DNA from: Verrucomicrobiota bacterium
Lineage (GTDB): Bacteria > Verrucomicrobiota > Verrucomicrobiia > Limisphaerales > JACRJZ01
NCBI GenBank assembly: GCA_016219875.1
Contig: JACRJZ010000061.1
Location: 1 to 35,857 of the forward strand
DNA: 35,857 nt
Reading direction: 5' to 3'
In this document: positions 8,822 to 16,129 of the stretch, one piece after another
Position numbering within the stretch: position 1 is the first letter of the stretch
Layout of the letters: each line of letters starts with the position of its first letter
Notes under the pieces: generated by a model
The model's input: the letters and a program-made list of their open reading frames with translations, nothing else
The model's database searches: none
What the model was told of the DNA's origin: nothing
Position numbers and translations under genes: made by a program

Positions 8822-8906
8822 TGTTTAACCCTTTCCCTTGCGCCCCCCGGCCTCGGAACCCAAAGGGCGCGAACTCAACGCGCCCCGACTGAGGCACCGC
8901 GAAGCG

Positions 8907-8960
8907 CCTTCCCAGAAAGCACGCCAAGCCGCGCCCGGGGGCGGCTTGTTTCTGGGAGGC
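8907..8960. other. Hairpin in the leader of the RCC1/PEP-CTERM operon
   Basis: Outer arms TCCCAGAAA (8910-8918) and TTTCTGGGA (8949-8957) enclose inner arms AAGCCGC (8926-8932) and GCGGCTT (8941-8947), giving a bulged hairpin about 90 bases before the start of the 1366-residue gene. There is no T-run to make it a terminator on the minus strand. It may be a leader structure or another GC-rich dispersed palindrome. The rest of 8822-9196 holds no gene I can support; 9005-9030 is AT-richer and could hold the operon promoter, but no clear -35/-10 pair stands out. Confidence 0.5.
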
Positions 8961-9196
8961 CTTTGGAGAAAATTCGCGGTATTCAGTCGGCCCTGTAGCC
9001 AAAGCTACGCAAAATATGTGTTGTGATGTTTTACTTCATTCGTTTCGGAGACTTCTCCGTCTCGGACGGGCGCCTTTCTATCGCAAGCCTGTCCGGTTGC
9101 CAAGAATTCGTTTTCGGTTTCCAGCTTCCTCCGCGCCTGGTGTCAAGCGTTTGTTTGGCCCAGCTTCGGCGGCGTGCGCCAGTTGACACTGCCGCC

Positions 9197-9311
9197 GTAG
9201 TGGCGCAGGCGATCTCGCCTGTGAGAGTCGGGCAGGCGACTCGCCCGTCGTACCGCCCGGCACCCGAGTCGGTGGCCGTGACTTTGGCCGCCGGGTCGGC
9301 TGCCCCACTAC
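9197..9311. repeat. GTAGTGG-bounded imperfect palindrome
   Basis: This ~115-bp stretch opens with GTAGTGGCGCAGGCGA and closes with TCGGCTGCCCCACTAC, which are imperfect reverse complements. Inside are two smaller hairpins, CAGGCGATCTCGCCTG and GGGCAGGCGACTCGCCC. It directly abuts copy 2 of the 95-bp palindrome (from 9314), as if dispersed elements had accumulated in the same intergenic gap between divergent genes. Confidence 0.65.
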
Positions 9312-9313
9312 TT

Positions 9314-9412
9314 GAGGCGATTTCAAAATTCCGTAGCAGCCGACGAGAGGAGGCTCAAACTTCAAAGGAAACAGAGCCTCCTCACGTCGGCTGCCACGGT
9401 TTTGAAAGAGGC
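9314..9412. repeat. ~95-bp dispersed palindrome, copy 2 (inverted orientation)
   Basis: Arms at 9333-9356 and 9374-9397 match each other with two mismatches; the loop (AAACTTCAAAGGAAACA) is the reverse complement of the copy-1 loop with one change, so this copy lies in the opposite orientation. Flanks GAGGCGATTTCAAAATTCC and GGTTTTGAAAGAGGC match the other copies. It lies between the divergent RCC1 and PQQ genes. An open frame runs through it into the downstream gene, but that translation is not protein-coding sequence. Confidence 0.93.
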
Positions 9413-9473
9413 TCTACTTGCCGCCAGTTTCTTGTTGGCAACGGCTCCGCGCTCGGCAACCTTCCGCCGTCGC

Positions 9474-12400
9474 ATGAAGTGCAGAGATTTCGTATTCGCT
9501 CTGTCCGGGCTGGCGATGCTGGGCGCAACCAGCTTGCCGGCCGGAGATTGGCCTCAGTGGCGTTTCGACGCCAACCGCAGCGCCGATTCTCCCGAAGACC
9601 TTCCCGCCGAACTCCACCTCCAGTGGACGCGCGCCTTCGCCCCACGCCTCCAGGCCTGGGACGATCCGCTCAACAACGACCTCATGACCTACGACCGCAC
9701 TTTCGAGCCGGTCGTGCTCGGCGACCGGATGTTCATCGGCTTCAATGACCGCGACAAGGTCGTGGCGTTGGACACCGAGACCGGACGTGAACGGTGGAGC
9801 TTCTTCACCGACGGCCCGGTGCGACTGCCGCCTGCCGCCTGGAAGGGCAAGGTCTATTTCGTCAGCGACGACGGGCATCTCTACTGCGTGCGCGCGGACG
9901 ACGGCGCGCTGGTCTGGAAATTCCGCGGCGGGCCGTCGGCGCGGAAAGCGTTGGGCAATGGCCGCGTCGTGTCCGCGTGGCCGGCGCGCGGCGGCCCGGT
10001 GGTGCGGGACGATCAGGTGTATTTCGCAGCGAGCCTGTGGCCGTTCATGGGCACGTTCATCTATGCGCTGGACGCGCAGACCGGACGCATCATTTGGGTC
10101 AACGACGGCACCGGCGCGCAGTACATCAAGCAGCCGCACAGCGCGCCGTCATTCGCGGGCGTGGCGCCGCAGGGCGCGTTGGTGGCCACGAAAGATTTCC
10201 TGCTCGTGCCCGGCGGGCGCTCCGTGCCGGCGGCGTTCGACCGCAAGAGCGGCAAGTTCCTGTACTACCAACTCGACGATAACGGCAAGGGCAACGGCGG
10301 CTCCTTCGTGCTGGCCACGGAAACGGAGTTCTTCGTTCACACCCGTCAGCGCGGCACGCGCAGCTTCGAGTTGAAGAACGGCAAGAAAAGCACATTCACG
10401 CTCAACGAGCCGGTGCTGGCCACGAACCGGCTGTACTCGGCCCAGGACGCTCCGTTTTTGAAAACCGCGGTGCTGGACGCAGAAGGCAAGTTGGCCGGCC
10501 TGCGTCAGACGGAATTCGACAACAAGCTCGATGTGTCGAAAGCGCAAGAAGACGCCGACACCGCAGCCTACAAGAAAGCGACAAACTCTCTCGCCAGCAC
10601 GCGCCGCAAAATCTCGCGCGCCGAGGCGGACCTGGCCACGGCCAGGAAAAACCTGGGGACCAACTGGCCGGGCAGCGTGTTGCAGGCGGTGGGCGCGGAC
10701 AAGAAAGTCCGTTGGGAAGTGCGTGCTGACGGCTCCGGCGACCTCATCAAAGCCGGCCAGCGTCTCTACCTCGCCGGCACGAACGCCATCGTGGCGTTTC
10801 AATTGCAGGCCGACAAAACCGCGGCGCGCTTGGTCTGGTCAAACCACGTCGAAGGCCGCGTGGCGCGGTTGCTCGCCGCGAACGGCAAGCTCTTCGCCGT
10901 GACGCTGGACGGACGCATCATGGCCTTTGGCCGCAAGCCCGTGGCGCCGGAGCCAGACAGGTGGGGCGAGCGTGCTGGCGAGCCGGGCCGTGATCCGGCT
11001 CCCACCGGCTCGCGAGTACGCTCGCCCCACCAGTTCACGGACCGTGAGCAGGACCAGAAGGAACAAGAAGTTTCCCATGACGGCCACGCGTTGTGGTTCG
11101 GGATCGGCAACGGCGAGTTGCTGGAAGCGTTTCTCCGGCATTCCAAACTTCACGTGACCGCGGTGGACGAAGACGCGGCAAAGGTCGAGGCGTGGCGGCG
11201 GCGGTTTGACGCCGCGGGGCTTTACGGCCGGCGCGTCGTGTTGCACGTCGGCGACCCGGCCAGCTTCAAGGCGCCGCCCTACATCGCGAACCTGGTCGTC
11301 GTGGGTCAGCCCCTCGCGTCGCGTGTGGCGGAGCACTCGTTCTTGCAGGCAGCCTACGAATCGGTACGCCCGTATGGCGGATTGCTCTGGGTGCTCGCCG
11401 CGCCCGCGGACGCGCCGGGCCTCGCGGAGCAGATCAAACTCGCGGCGCTGCCCAACGCGCGCCTGGAACTGGAGCCGAACGGCGTGACGGTGGCGCGCGA
11501 AGGCGCGTTGCCCGGCGCGGCCGGCTGGACCCACCAGTACGGCAACGTGGGCAACACGGTGAAATCCGACGACCGCCTCGTGAAGCTGCCGCTCGGCGTG
11601 CTCTGGTTCGGGGGCGTCTCGCACACGAACGTGCTCCCGCGCCACGGCCACGGGCCGTCCGAGCAAGTCGTGGCCGGGCGACTGTTCCTCGAAGGGATGA
11701 ACAATCTCAGTGCCCGCGACGTGTACACGGGGCGCGTCTTGTGGAACACGGAGTTCGGCGACCTCGGCAACTACGGCGTGTACTACGATTTCACTTACAC
11801 GAACTTGCCGCTCGCCACGGCCTACAACCAGAGGCACATCGCCGGCGCCAACGCGCGCGGCGCAAACTTCGTGGCCACGGAAGACGAGGTGTATGTCGTC
11901 GTCAGCAACGCCTGCCGGGTGCTCGACGCGCGCACGGGGCAGCCGCTGCGCACCATCGAACTGCCGCCGCGTCCCAACGACCCGGAGCCGCCGCAATGGG
12001 GCTACCTCGGCGTTTATGGCGACGTGCTGCTGGCCGGATCGGGCTTCGCGCATTACACCAAGCGCCTGAACCTCTGGCCCACGAACAGTCTGATGTTTAC
12101 GAATCCCTCGCCGTCGATCGTGGACCTGTCTGCGAGCCGCGGCTTGGTCGCCTTCAACCGCCACACCGGCGACCTCCTGTGGCGCGCAGAAGCCCGGCAC
12201 AGTTTCGTTCACAACGGCATCGTGGCCGGCAACGGACGCGTCTATTGCCTCGACCGGGCGCCCAAGAGCACCGAGGACAAACTCAAACGCCGGGGGCGCA
12301 CGGCGACGAAGGATTACCGCCTCCTGACCTTCGACGCACGCACGGGCTGGCTGCTCTGGGAAGAAACGACCAACGTGTTCGGCACCTGGCTTGGCTATTC

Positions 12401-13703
12401 CGAACGGCACGACGTGCTGCTACAAGCCGGCGCGACGGCCACTGACCGCCTCAAGGACGAAGCCGAGCGCGGCATGATCACCTATCGTGGCGCCAGCGGC
12501 TCCATGCTTTGGTCGAATCTCGCCGTGAAGTACACCGGCCCGTGCATCCTGCACAACGACACCATCCTGACCACGCCCATTTCGTACAAGACCAACTCCG
12601 GCGCGTTTGGCTTGCTCGACGGCCAGGCGCGCACGGTGAAGAACCCGCTCACCGGCGAGAGCGAGCCGCTGCGGATTTACCGCACTTACGGCTGCAACTA
12701 TCCGGTGGCCTGCGAGCATCTCGTCACTTTCCGTTCCGGCGCGGCGGGGTTTTACGACCTCGAAAGCCACAGCGGCACGGGCAACTTCGGCGGCTTCAAG
12801 TCCGGTTGCAGCGCGAACCTTATCGCCGCGGACGGCGTCCTCAACGCGCCCGATTACACGCGCACGTGCAGTTGTCCGTATCAGAACCAGACCTCGCTGG
12901 CGTTCGTCCACGTGCCGGATCTGGCGCGGGAGTTGGAAGTCTGGACGCATAACCAATACGGCGCGGACGCGAAAGACGGTGTCCGCGTCAAGCGCCTGGG
13001 CATCAACTTCGGCGCGCCCGGCGACCGCCTTTCCGAAACCGGCACGCTCTGGGTGGACCATCCCAACGTGAGCGGGAGTTCGCCGAACCTCTCGGTCATC
13101 GTGAAGGGGACCAAGACGAATTACTTCCGCCGCCATTCGGTGCAATTGTCTGGCGAAGGTCCGGCCTGGGTCATGGCTTCGGGCGTGGCTGACGCGGAAA
13201 CCATCCTGATCGGCCCCGAATCGCGCAAGCAACCGCCGCCGCCGCCCGCGGCCAAGAAGAAGACCGAGGAGGAAGAGGAAGACAAAGACAAAGAAGACGA
13301 AAGCAAGACCACGGCGAAGGCCACCAACGCCCCGCCCGCCAAGGGTGCGACGGCGCTGACCAGCACCAACAAGGTGGAAGCGCCCTACAAGTCCAAGCTC
13401 ACCGACGCGCCCTACACCGTGCGGCTTTACTTTGCCGAGCCGGAGGACTTGCGGGCGGGCGACCGCGTTTTCAGCGTGAAGCTGCAAGACCGCGCCGTGC
13501 TGGAGGAGTTCGACATCGTGGCCGCAGCGGGCGGCAGCCGTCGCGGCCTGGTGAAGGAGTTCCGCGGCGTGATCGTGAAGGAGCAACTGGCCATTGCGTT
13601 GAGCCGTGCGCGCAACAGCAAGTCCGGCCCGATCCTGAACGGCGTGGAGATGATCTTGGAGAAAACCATCCCCAGGGACACCGACCTTCCCGGAGGCGGG
13701 TGA
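9474..13703 (+). CDS. Secreted PQQ-like beta-propeller protein with methyltransferase-like and malectin-like domains
   Basis: A 1409-residue exported protein. In order: signal peptide (MKCRDFVFALSGLAMLGATS); a first PQQ-type propeller (about 25-490; WPQWRFDANRSAD, VVALDTETGRERWSF, LYCVRADDGALVWKF), interrupted by an Ala/Lys coiled-coil insert (about 356-396); a palindrome-encoded segment (about 496-519); a Rossmann-like region (about 535-690) with GIGNG at 543-547 and TAVDED, resembling class I SAM methyltransferases; a second propeller half (about 690-1240; GRVLWNTEFGD, TGDLLWRAEA); a Lys/Glu-rich linker (about 1257-1285); and a malectin-like end (about 1311-1405; YTVRLYFAEPE, LNGVEMILE). 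The ATG at 9474 is chosen because sequence upstream is dispersed repeat. An exported methyltransferase would lack SAM, so that domain may be inactive or binding only. The malectin-like part suggests carbohydrate contact. Function unknown. Confidence 0.85.
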   Translation: MKCRDFVFALSGLAMLGATSLPAGDWPQWRFDANRSADSPEDLPAELHLQWTRAFAPRLQAWDDPLNNDLMTYDRTFEPVVLGDRMFIGFNDRDKVVALDTETGRERWSFFTDGPVRLPPAAWKGKVYFVSDDGHLYCVRADDGALVWKFRGGPSARKALGNGRVVSAWPARGGPVVRDDQVYFAASLWPFMGTFIYALDAQTGRIIWVNDGTGAQYIKQPHSAPSFAGVAPQGALVATKDFLLVPGGRSVPAAFDRKSGKFLYYQLDDNGKGNGGSFVLATETEFFVHTRQRGTRSFELKNGKKSTFTLNEPVLATNRLYSAQDAPFLKTAVLDAEGKLAGLRQTEFDNKLDVSKAQEDADTAAYKKATNSLASTRRKISRAEADLATARKNLGTNWPGSVLQAVGADKKVRWEVRADGSGDLIKAGQRLYLAGTNAIVAFQLQADKTAARLVWSNHVEGRVARLLAANGKLFAVTLDGRIMAFGRKPVAPEPDRWGERAGEPGRDPAPTGSRVRSPHQFTDREQDQKEQEVSHDGHALWFGIGNGELLEAFLRHSKLHVTAVDEDAAKVEAWRRRFDAAGLYGRRVVLHVGDPASFKAPPYIANLVVVGQPLASRVAEHSFLQAAYESVRPYGGLLWVLAAPADAPGLAEQIKLAALPNARLELEPNGVTVAREGALPGAAGWTHQYGNVGNTVKSDDRLVKLPLGVLWFGGVSHTNVLPRHGHGPSEQVVAGRLFLEGMNNLSARDVYTGRVLWNTEFGDLGNYGVYYDFTYTNLPLATAYNQRHIAGANARGANFVATEDEVYVVVSNACRVLDARTGQPLRTIELPPRPNDPEPPQWGYLGVYGDVLLAGSGFAHYTKRLNLWPTNSLMFTNPSPSIVDLSASRGLVAFNRHTGDLLWRAEARHSFVHNGIVAGNGRVYCLDRAPKSTEDKLKRRGRTATKDYRLLTFDARTGWLLWEETTNVFGTWLGYSERHDVLLQAGATATDRLKDEAERGMITYRGASGSMLWSNLAVKYTGPCILHNDTILTTPISYKTNSGAFGLLDGQARTVKNPLTGESEPLRIYRTYGCNYPVACEHLVTFRSGAAGFYDLESHSGTGNFGGFKSGCSANLIAADGVLNAPDYTRTCSCPYQNQTSLAFVHVPDLARELEVWTHNQYGADAKDGVRVKRLGINFGAPGDRLSETGTLWVDHPNVSGSSPNLSVIVKGTKTNYFRRHSVQLSGEGPAWVMASGVADAETILIGPESRKQPPPPPAAKKKTEEEEEDKDKEDESKTTAKATNAPPAKGATALTSTNKVEAPYKSKLTDAPYTVRLYFAEPEDLRAGDRVFSVKLQDRAVLEEFDIVAAAGGSRRGLVKEFRGVIVKEQLAIALSRARNSKSGPILNGVEMILEKTIPRDTDLPGGG
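10960..11031. repeat. 72-bp palindrome inserted in frame inside the PQQ gene
   Basis: Arms at 10960-10986 (GGTGGGGCGAGCGTGCTGGC and 7 more bases) and 11005-11031 are 27 bp long and match at 25 positions, with an 18-base loop. The span is exactly 24 codons, so it keeps the reading frame, adding an Arg/Gly/Pro-rich stretch (RWGERAGEPGRDPAPTGS) between the first propeller and the methyltransferase-like domain. Such palindromes are normally intergenic; this one appears to have been tolerated at a domain boundary. Confidence 0.9.
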
Positions 13704-13768
13704 CGTGTGAGCCGGAACGCGAGCAACTTCCCGCCGGAGCGCAGACGCTGCGCTCACCTGTTCTGCGG

Positions 13769-13966
13769 GGCTGCATCCAGGTCTAGCCTGCAGTTCGTCG
13801 TAGCGCAGACTTTCCGGTCTGCCGTTTCGCCGACTTTCCAGTCGGCAGGGCTTGAAAACTTCCAATCCGCCTTCCTTTCTCGCTTGATCGCCGGTTGGAA
13901 AACCGGCGAAACGGCAGACCGGAAAGTCTGCGCTACGAGAGCGACCGGTTCGAACTGGATGCAGCC
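13769..13966. repeat. 35-bp perfect inverted repeat with outer stem overlapping a start codon
   Basis: Arms at 13798-13832 (opening TCGTAGCGCAGACTTTCCGG) and 13904-13938 are perfect 35-bp reverse complements; partial pairing continues inward (ACTTTCCAGTCGGC against GCCGGTTGGAAAAC). An outer 12-bp perfect pair, GGCTGCATCCAG (13769-13780) and CTGGATGCAGCC (13955-13966), contains the ATG at 13959 of the next gene. The frame upstream of that ATG is open through the element, giving a spurious repeat-derived N-terminus (AQTFRSAVSPTFQSAG) that should not be annotated as protein. The rest of 13704-13958 holds no gene. Confidence 0.93.
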
Positions 13967-15095
13967 GTGCCTGTTCTTCCTGCTTCTCTGTCTGGCCGCA
14001 ATTCCAGTTCAATCGTGTTCCGTCCCCGTCTTCCGCTATGCGCTCGAACGCTGGCCGGCGTCGCCCTACGAGTTGTTTGTCTTCCATCGCGGCCAACTGA
14101 GTCCGGCGCAACAGGAGTTGATGAAACGCTTCAGTCCTGACGCCACGAACGCCATGCCGGCCAATCTGGTCGCCCGCGCTGTGGATTTGGACGCCGACCC
14201 GCCGGCCCAACTGGCCAGCCTCTGGGGCCAGCACCAGTCCGATGCCCTGCCCGCCGGCGTGCTGGTCTATCCGCGCGGCGGCCTCGCGCAAGGCGCGGTC
14301 TGGTCCGGCGCGTTCGACGAAGCGGCGGCCGGCCGGCTGGCCGATTCGCCCTTCCGCCGCCGGCTCACGCAACGCTTGCTCCGCGGCGAGAGCGCCGTCT
14401 GGATTCTGCTGGAAGGCGGCGACAAGGCGAAGGATGACGCCGCCGGTGCGGTGCTGCGGAAGCGCCTTGATCACCTTCAGCAAACGCTCAAGCCACCCAA
14501 GCTCGACGCAGAGGACGTGACCAACCGCGTCATCTCCGTGGCCGAGTCCGAGTTGAAGATCGCGTTCGGTCTGCTCCGCCTTTCGCGCACCGACCCGGCG
14601 GAGGAGTTGCTCGTGCGGATGTTGCTGCGCTCGGAAGACGACCTCGCGGAGTCGAAAGAGCCGTGTGCCTTTCCGGTTTTCGGGCGCGGCCGCGTCCTCT
14701 ATGCGCTGGTGGGCGACGGAATCAACGACGAAAACATCGACGAGGCGGGATCGTTTCTGACCGGCCCGTGCTCGTGCATCGTGAAGGAAGAGAACCCGGG
14801 CTTCGATCTGCTGTTGGCCGCGGACTGGGACCGCCTCGTGCGCCTCACCGCCACCTCTGAATCCGAGCCGCCGGAGTTGACTGGGCTGACCAGTCTCGCC
14901 GCGCCTTCCGGTGCGGACCAAGTCGCGGGCGGAGTTCCGGCGAAGCCAGCCAGTTCAAACACGGCATCCACCAACATGGCCGTGCCGCGGACCGCTTCAT
15001 CCGCGAGATGGAGTCGCGCCGTTCTGGTGGCGGTTGGAGTCTGCGCGGGGGCGCTGATCGTCGGCACGTTCCTCGTGTTGCGGCGCAAGGAGTGA
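13959..15095 (+). CDS. Secreted, C-terminally membrane-anchored protein of unknown function
   Basis: A 378-residue protein I do not recognise by function. It has a signal peptide (MQPCLFFLLLCLAAIPVQSC); the Cys at 20 sits in a lipobox-like context (VQSC), so lipoprotein processing is possible. It is followed by CSVPVFRYALERW, which looks like a conserved motif. The middle contains a mixed alpha/beta region with GVLVYPRGGLAQ, ESAVWILLEGG and GRGRVLYALVGDGIN. The C-terminus is a Ser/Ala linker, one hydrophobic helix (about 353-373) and RRKE, anchoring the body outside the cytoplasm. It follows the PQQ gene on the same strand after 255 bases of repeat DNA and may be co-transcribed with it. The ATG at 13959 is the only start giving a clean signal peptide, but no Shine-Dalgarno is seen because the region is part of a palindrome. 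Confidence 0.7.
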   Translation: MQPCLFFLLLCLAAIPVQSCSVPVFRYALERWPASPYELFVFHRGQLSPAQQELMKRFSPDATNAMPANLVARAVDLDADPPAQLASLWGQHQSDALPAGVLVYPRGGLAQGAVWSGAFDEAAAGRLADSPFRRRLTQRLLRGESAVWILLEGGDKAKDDAAGAVLRKRLDHLQQTLKPPKLDAEDVTNRVISVAESELKIAFGLLRLSRTDPAEELLVRMLLRSEDDLAESKEPCAFPVFGRGRVLYALVGDGINDENIDEAGSFLTGPCSCIVKEENPGFDLLLAADWDRLVRLTATSESEPPELTGLTSLAAPSGADQVAGGVPAKPASSNTASTNMAVPRTASSARWSRAVLVAVGVCAGALIVGTFLVLRRKE

Positions 15096-15124
15096 CCATC
15101 GAAGCTCGAAATCCCAAATCGCAT

Positions 15125-15390
15125 GAGGCGATTTCAAAACTCCGTAGCAGCCGACGTGAGGAGGCTCTGGACTCCTGATCCCGTGGAAATGGCGTGGCCC
15201 GCCCGGTGAGGGCACCGGGCCTACAGGGTCGCGCGAGAGCTGTAGGCCGGGTCCCCAGACCCGGCGATTGGGGATCAGCAGTATTCCACACGGCCTCAAC
15301 TTCAAGGCGTGGGGTCAGGAGTTCTGAGGCTCTGATTCCCTCGAAGTTTGAGCCTCCTTACGTCGGCTGCTACAGCTTTGAAGGAGGCTC
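15125..15390. repeat. Dispersed palindrome, copy 3, enlarged by a nested second palindrome
   Basis: The 24-bp arms of the family lie at 15144-15167 and 15350-15373 (one mismatch), but are 182 bases apart instead of 17. The extra DNA holds a second, GC-rich inverted repeat: 15200-15225 (CGCCCGGTGAGGGCACCGGG and on) pairs with 15241-15266 at 21 of 26 positions. A partial intermediate layer (CTGATCCC 15175-15182, GGGATCAG 15271-15278) is also visible. Family flanks (GAGGCGATTTCAAAACTCC, GCTTTGAAGGAGGCTC) are kept. It occupies most of the gap 15096-15496 between convergent genes; no gene is seen there. Confidence 0.9.
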
Positions 15391-15440
15391 ACGTTTCTGA
15401 CGGCATACCGGAAGCGGCTCCAAGATTGTTTTCCCGTGAA

Positions 15441-15471
15441 ATAAAACGCGCGGACCCCGTGGGTCCGCGCG
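15441..15471 (-). terminator. Intrinsic terminator of the dnaB-bamA-skp operon
   Basis: An 11-bp perfect GC-rich stem (15447-15457 and 15461-15471, CGCGCGGACCC with loop CGT) is followed on the minus strand by TTTTAT. It lies 26 bases past the skp stop, as expected for a rho-independent terminator. Confidence 0.85.
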
Positions 15472-15496
15472 TCGTCGCCGGCAGTGTGTTCGTCTG

Positions 15497-16120
15497 CTAT
15501 TTCTTGTCGTCTTTCTTCTCTTCCTTCTTCTCCGTTGTCGGAGGGGGAGGCGGGGCATTCAGATTGAGCTGGCTCAGCACCTCGTCGGTGATGTCGTTCT
15601 CCCCGCTGGTGTAGAGCAGAATGGGGGTGTTGTTCACGCTCTCCGCCGCGCTGTCCACCACCGAGAAATACCCGCCTGCCTTGGCCTTGGCTTTGATCAC
15701 GTCCTTGATCTCCACCAGGATGTTGTCCCGCATCCGCCGCTGCTTCTCCCCCAACTGCGCGCGGGCCTGGCGGTCAAACTGCTCGAGGTTGTTCTGGATT
15801 TCCTTCAGCTTGAGCAGCAGGTCTTCGGAGCCTTTCTTGCGCTTGTCCCGCTCGTCGGTGGAGGCGGCGGGGTCGCTGGCGCTGTCGAGGAGTTTCTTGT
15901 ACTCGTCCTGCTTCTTCTGGAAGTCGTCCACCATGGCCTTGCGCTCCTTGTCCAGGCCGCCGGCTTCTTCCTTGAGGTTGGCGTCGGCCTGCTTGGTCTT
16001 CCAGTAGTTGTCGAAGACTTTGCGCAGGTCGATGACGCCGAGCTTGGTGGTCTGCGCGGAGAGCGGCAGGACGAGGGTGGCGGCGAGGGTGAGGGTGAGG
16101 AGGAGGTGTTTCTTGGTCAT
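15497..16120 (-). CDS. skp: OmpH/Skp family periplasmic chaperone
   Basis: A 207-residue periplasmic protein that would hold unfolded outer-membrane proteins on their way to the BAM complex. It has a signal peptide (MTKKHLLLTLTLAATLVLPLSA), the family opening LGVIDLRKVFDNYWKTKQA, long charged coiled-coil helices (about 45-145) forming the Skp tentacles, and a C-terminal strand region (YFSVVDSA, ILLYTSGENDITDEV). It ends in a Pro and Lys/Glu/Asp tail (about 190-207) not found in the E. coli protein. It starts 9 bases after bamA, its functional partner, and is followed by a strong terminator, so it is the last gene of the operon. Confidence 0.92.
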   Translation of the reverse strand: MTKKHLLLTLTLAATLVLPLSAQTTKLGVIDLRKVFDNYWKTKQADANLKEEAGGLDKERKAMVDDFQKKQDEYKKLLDSASDPAASTDERDKRKKGSEDLLLKLKEIQNNLEQFDRQARAQLGEKQRRMRDNILVEIKDVIKAKAKAGGYFSVVDSAAESVNNTPILLYTSGENDITDEVLSQLNLNAPPPPPTTEKKEEKKDDKK

Positions 16121-16129
16121 GCGATGGGA

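Noticed and set aside
12420..14921. Long minus-strand open frame opposite the PQQ gene and the following gene
   Set aside because: It is low-complexity Arg/Ala/Gly sequence antisense to coding DNA and runs through the 35-bp inverted repeat.
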